A stretch of 64,000 nt of DNA, taken from Gemmatimonadetes bacterium bin94. GTDB taxonomy: Bacteria; Gemmatimonadota; Gemmatimonadetes; Longimicrobiales; Gaopeijiaceae. Each line of letters opens with the position of its first letter. Position 1 is the stretch's first letter. Shown piece after piece: positions 63,638-64,000 of the stretch. Where the stretch lies: the NCBI GenBank assembly GCA_002238865.1, contig MPNE01000005.1, positions 1 to 64,000 of the forward strand, in the 5' to 3' direction. The position numbers and the translations under genes were made by a program. A model generated the notes under the pieces. The model saw only the letters and a list, made by a program, of their open reading frames with translations. It was not told the origin of the DNA and did no database searches.

Positions 63638-64000
63638 GTGGCCATCCACGACGCCTACGCCCGGCTCACCCCGTACGAGTTGCTGATGCCGGATCCGGAG
63701 TTTCCGGACCGGTGCTTCCCCGCGGTCGGGGAGGAAGCGGGGGAGCGGGGAGTCGACCCGGGCAACCCCGCGGCGTTCGTGATGCTGGGGGCGGTGCAGG
63801 GGGCGCTGACCGAGTTCAAGACCGACGACGTGGAGCCCGAGGCTGCGCACGACCATGGAAGCGTGCTCTACTTCGCGTATCACATGTGGCGAACGGGCGG
63901 GGACGTCGCTCTGGTGCGGACCGCAACCCTGCGTGAGTTGCTGGCCACGGCGTCCCCGGACCCATCCCCCGCGGTCGACGACGACTGGACGGCTGCGTTG
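63638..64000 (+). CDS. hypothetical protein, N-terminal part
   Basis: An open frame from GTG at 63638 runs off the window end (121 codons). It begins VAIHDAYARLTPYELLMPDP and contains FPDRCFPAVGEEAGERG, AAFVMLGAVQGALTEFK and SVLYFAYHMWRTGGDVALVR. The codon pattern is typical of the surrounding genes (GC-rich third bases). No family was recognised. It follows the symporter stop by 18 bases and may be in the same transcript. A competing frame on the same strand at 63541-63936 has no protein-like composition. Confidence 0.6.
   Translation, partial: MAIHDAYARLTPYELLMPDPEFPDRCFPAVGEEAGERGVDPGNPAAFVMLGAVQGALTEFKTDDVEPEAAHDHGSVLYFAYHMWRTGGDVALVRTATLRELLATASPDPSPAVDDDWTAAL

Noticed and set aside
62105-63883. 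A 592-codon minus-strand frame opposite the NSS transporter
   Set aside because: Charged low-complexity translation (Arg, His, Asp, Glu, Gly); the plus strand has the LeuT-type motifs.

Overview
The window is high-G+C DNA packed with genes. It carries a SusC/SusD outer-membrane pair, many lipoprotein signal peptides, seven-fold FG-GAP and six-bladed propeller proteins, PorT-like beta-barrels and many secreted hydrolases. This points to a Gram-negative heterotroph, and the mix of Bacteroidota-like surface proteins at Gemmatimonadota-like base composition suggests a Gemmatimonadota genome. That placement is an inference: no rRNA or other lineage marker is present.

Left third (1-24 kb). After the tail of an HNH nuclease and a small tandem repeat comes a putative acid-catabolism locus. 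A YdiJ-like FAD/Fe-S 2-hydroxyacid dehydrogenase is divergent from an overlapping five-gene operon: TRAP transporter DctP-DctQ-DctM, a crotonase-fold enzyme lacking both hydratase glutamates, and a class III CoA-transferase. Next are a CocE-type hydrolase broken by a 62-bp duplication, an MscS channel, a small beta-barrel, a secreted FG-GAP protein, SusC-SusD with a small plug-like lipoprotein behind them, an M28 peptidase, KatG, and an SDR whose nucleotide-binding loop is duplicated.

Middle third (24-43 kb). A second TRAP system (DctP-DctQ-DctM) is followed by a beta-lactamase-fold lipoprotein, a decayed TonB-like gene, an ERG4/ERG24-type sterol reductase coupled to an M28 peptidase, and a second PorT-like barrel. 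Then come a family of six-bladed propeller lipoproteins (two intact, one frameshifted), a P1/DmpA peptidase, a DUF2071 protein and a large choice-of-anchor B propeller protein.

Right third (43-64 kb). A third TRAP system of the TakP type has its binding protein convergent with its permease genes, which are coupled to gpmI. It is followed by an EEP-family nuclease, a HicAB-like pair, dihydroorotase and NfuA. The most striking block is a four-gene operon, nurA-herA-sbcD-sbcC (overlaps of 4, 4 and a gap of 3 bases), a bacterial version of the archaeal DNA-end-resection cluster. An SDR, glycyl-tRNA synthetase, a sodium:neurotransmitter symporter homologue and the start of an unknown gene close the window.

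Two threads cut across the regions. One 34-bp inverted repeat (10-bp arms, 14-base spacer) recurs just after three stop codons. In addition, two genes contain degenerate tandem duplications of about 60 bp and two others are frameshifted, so either recent decay or consensus errors should be considered. No tRNA, rRNA, CRISPR array or complete insertion sequence was seen.
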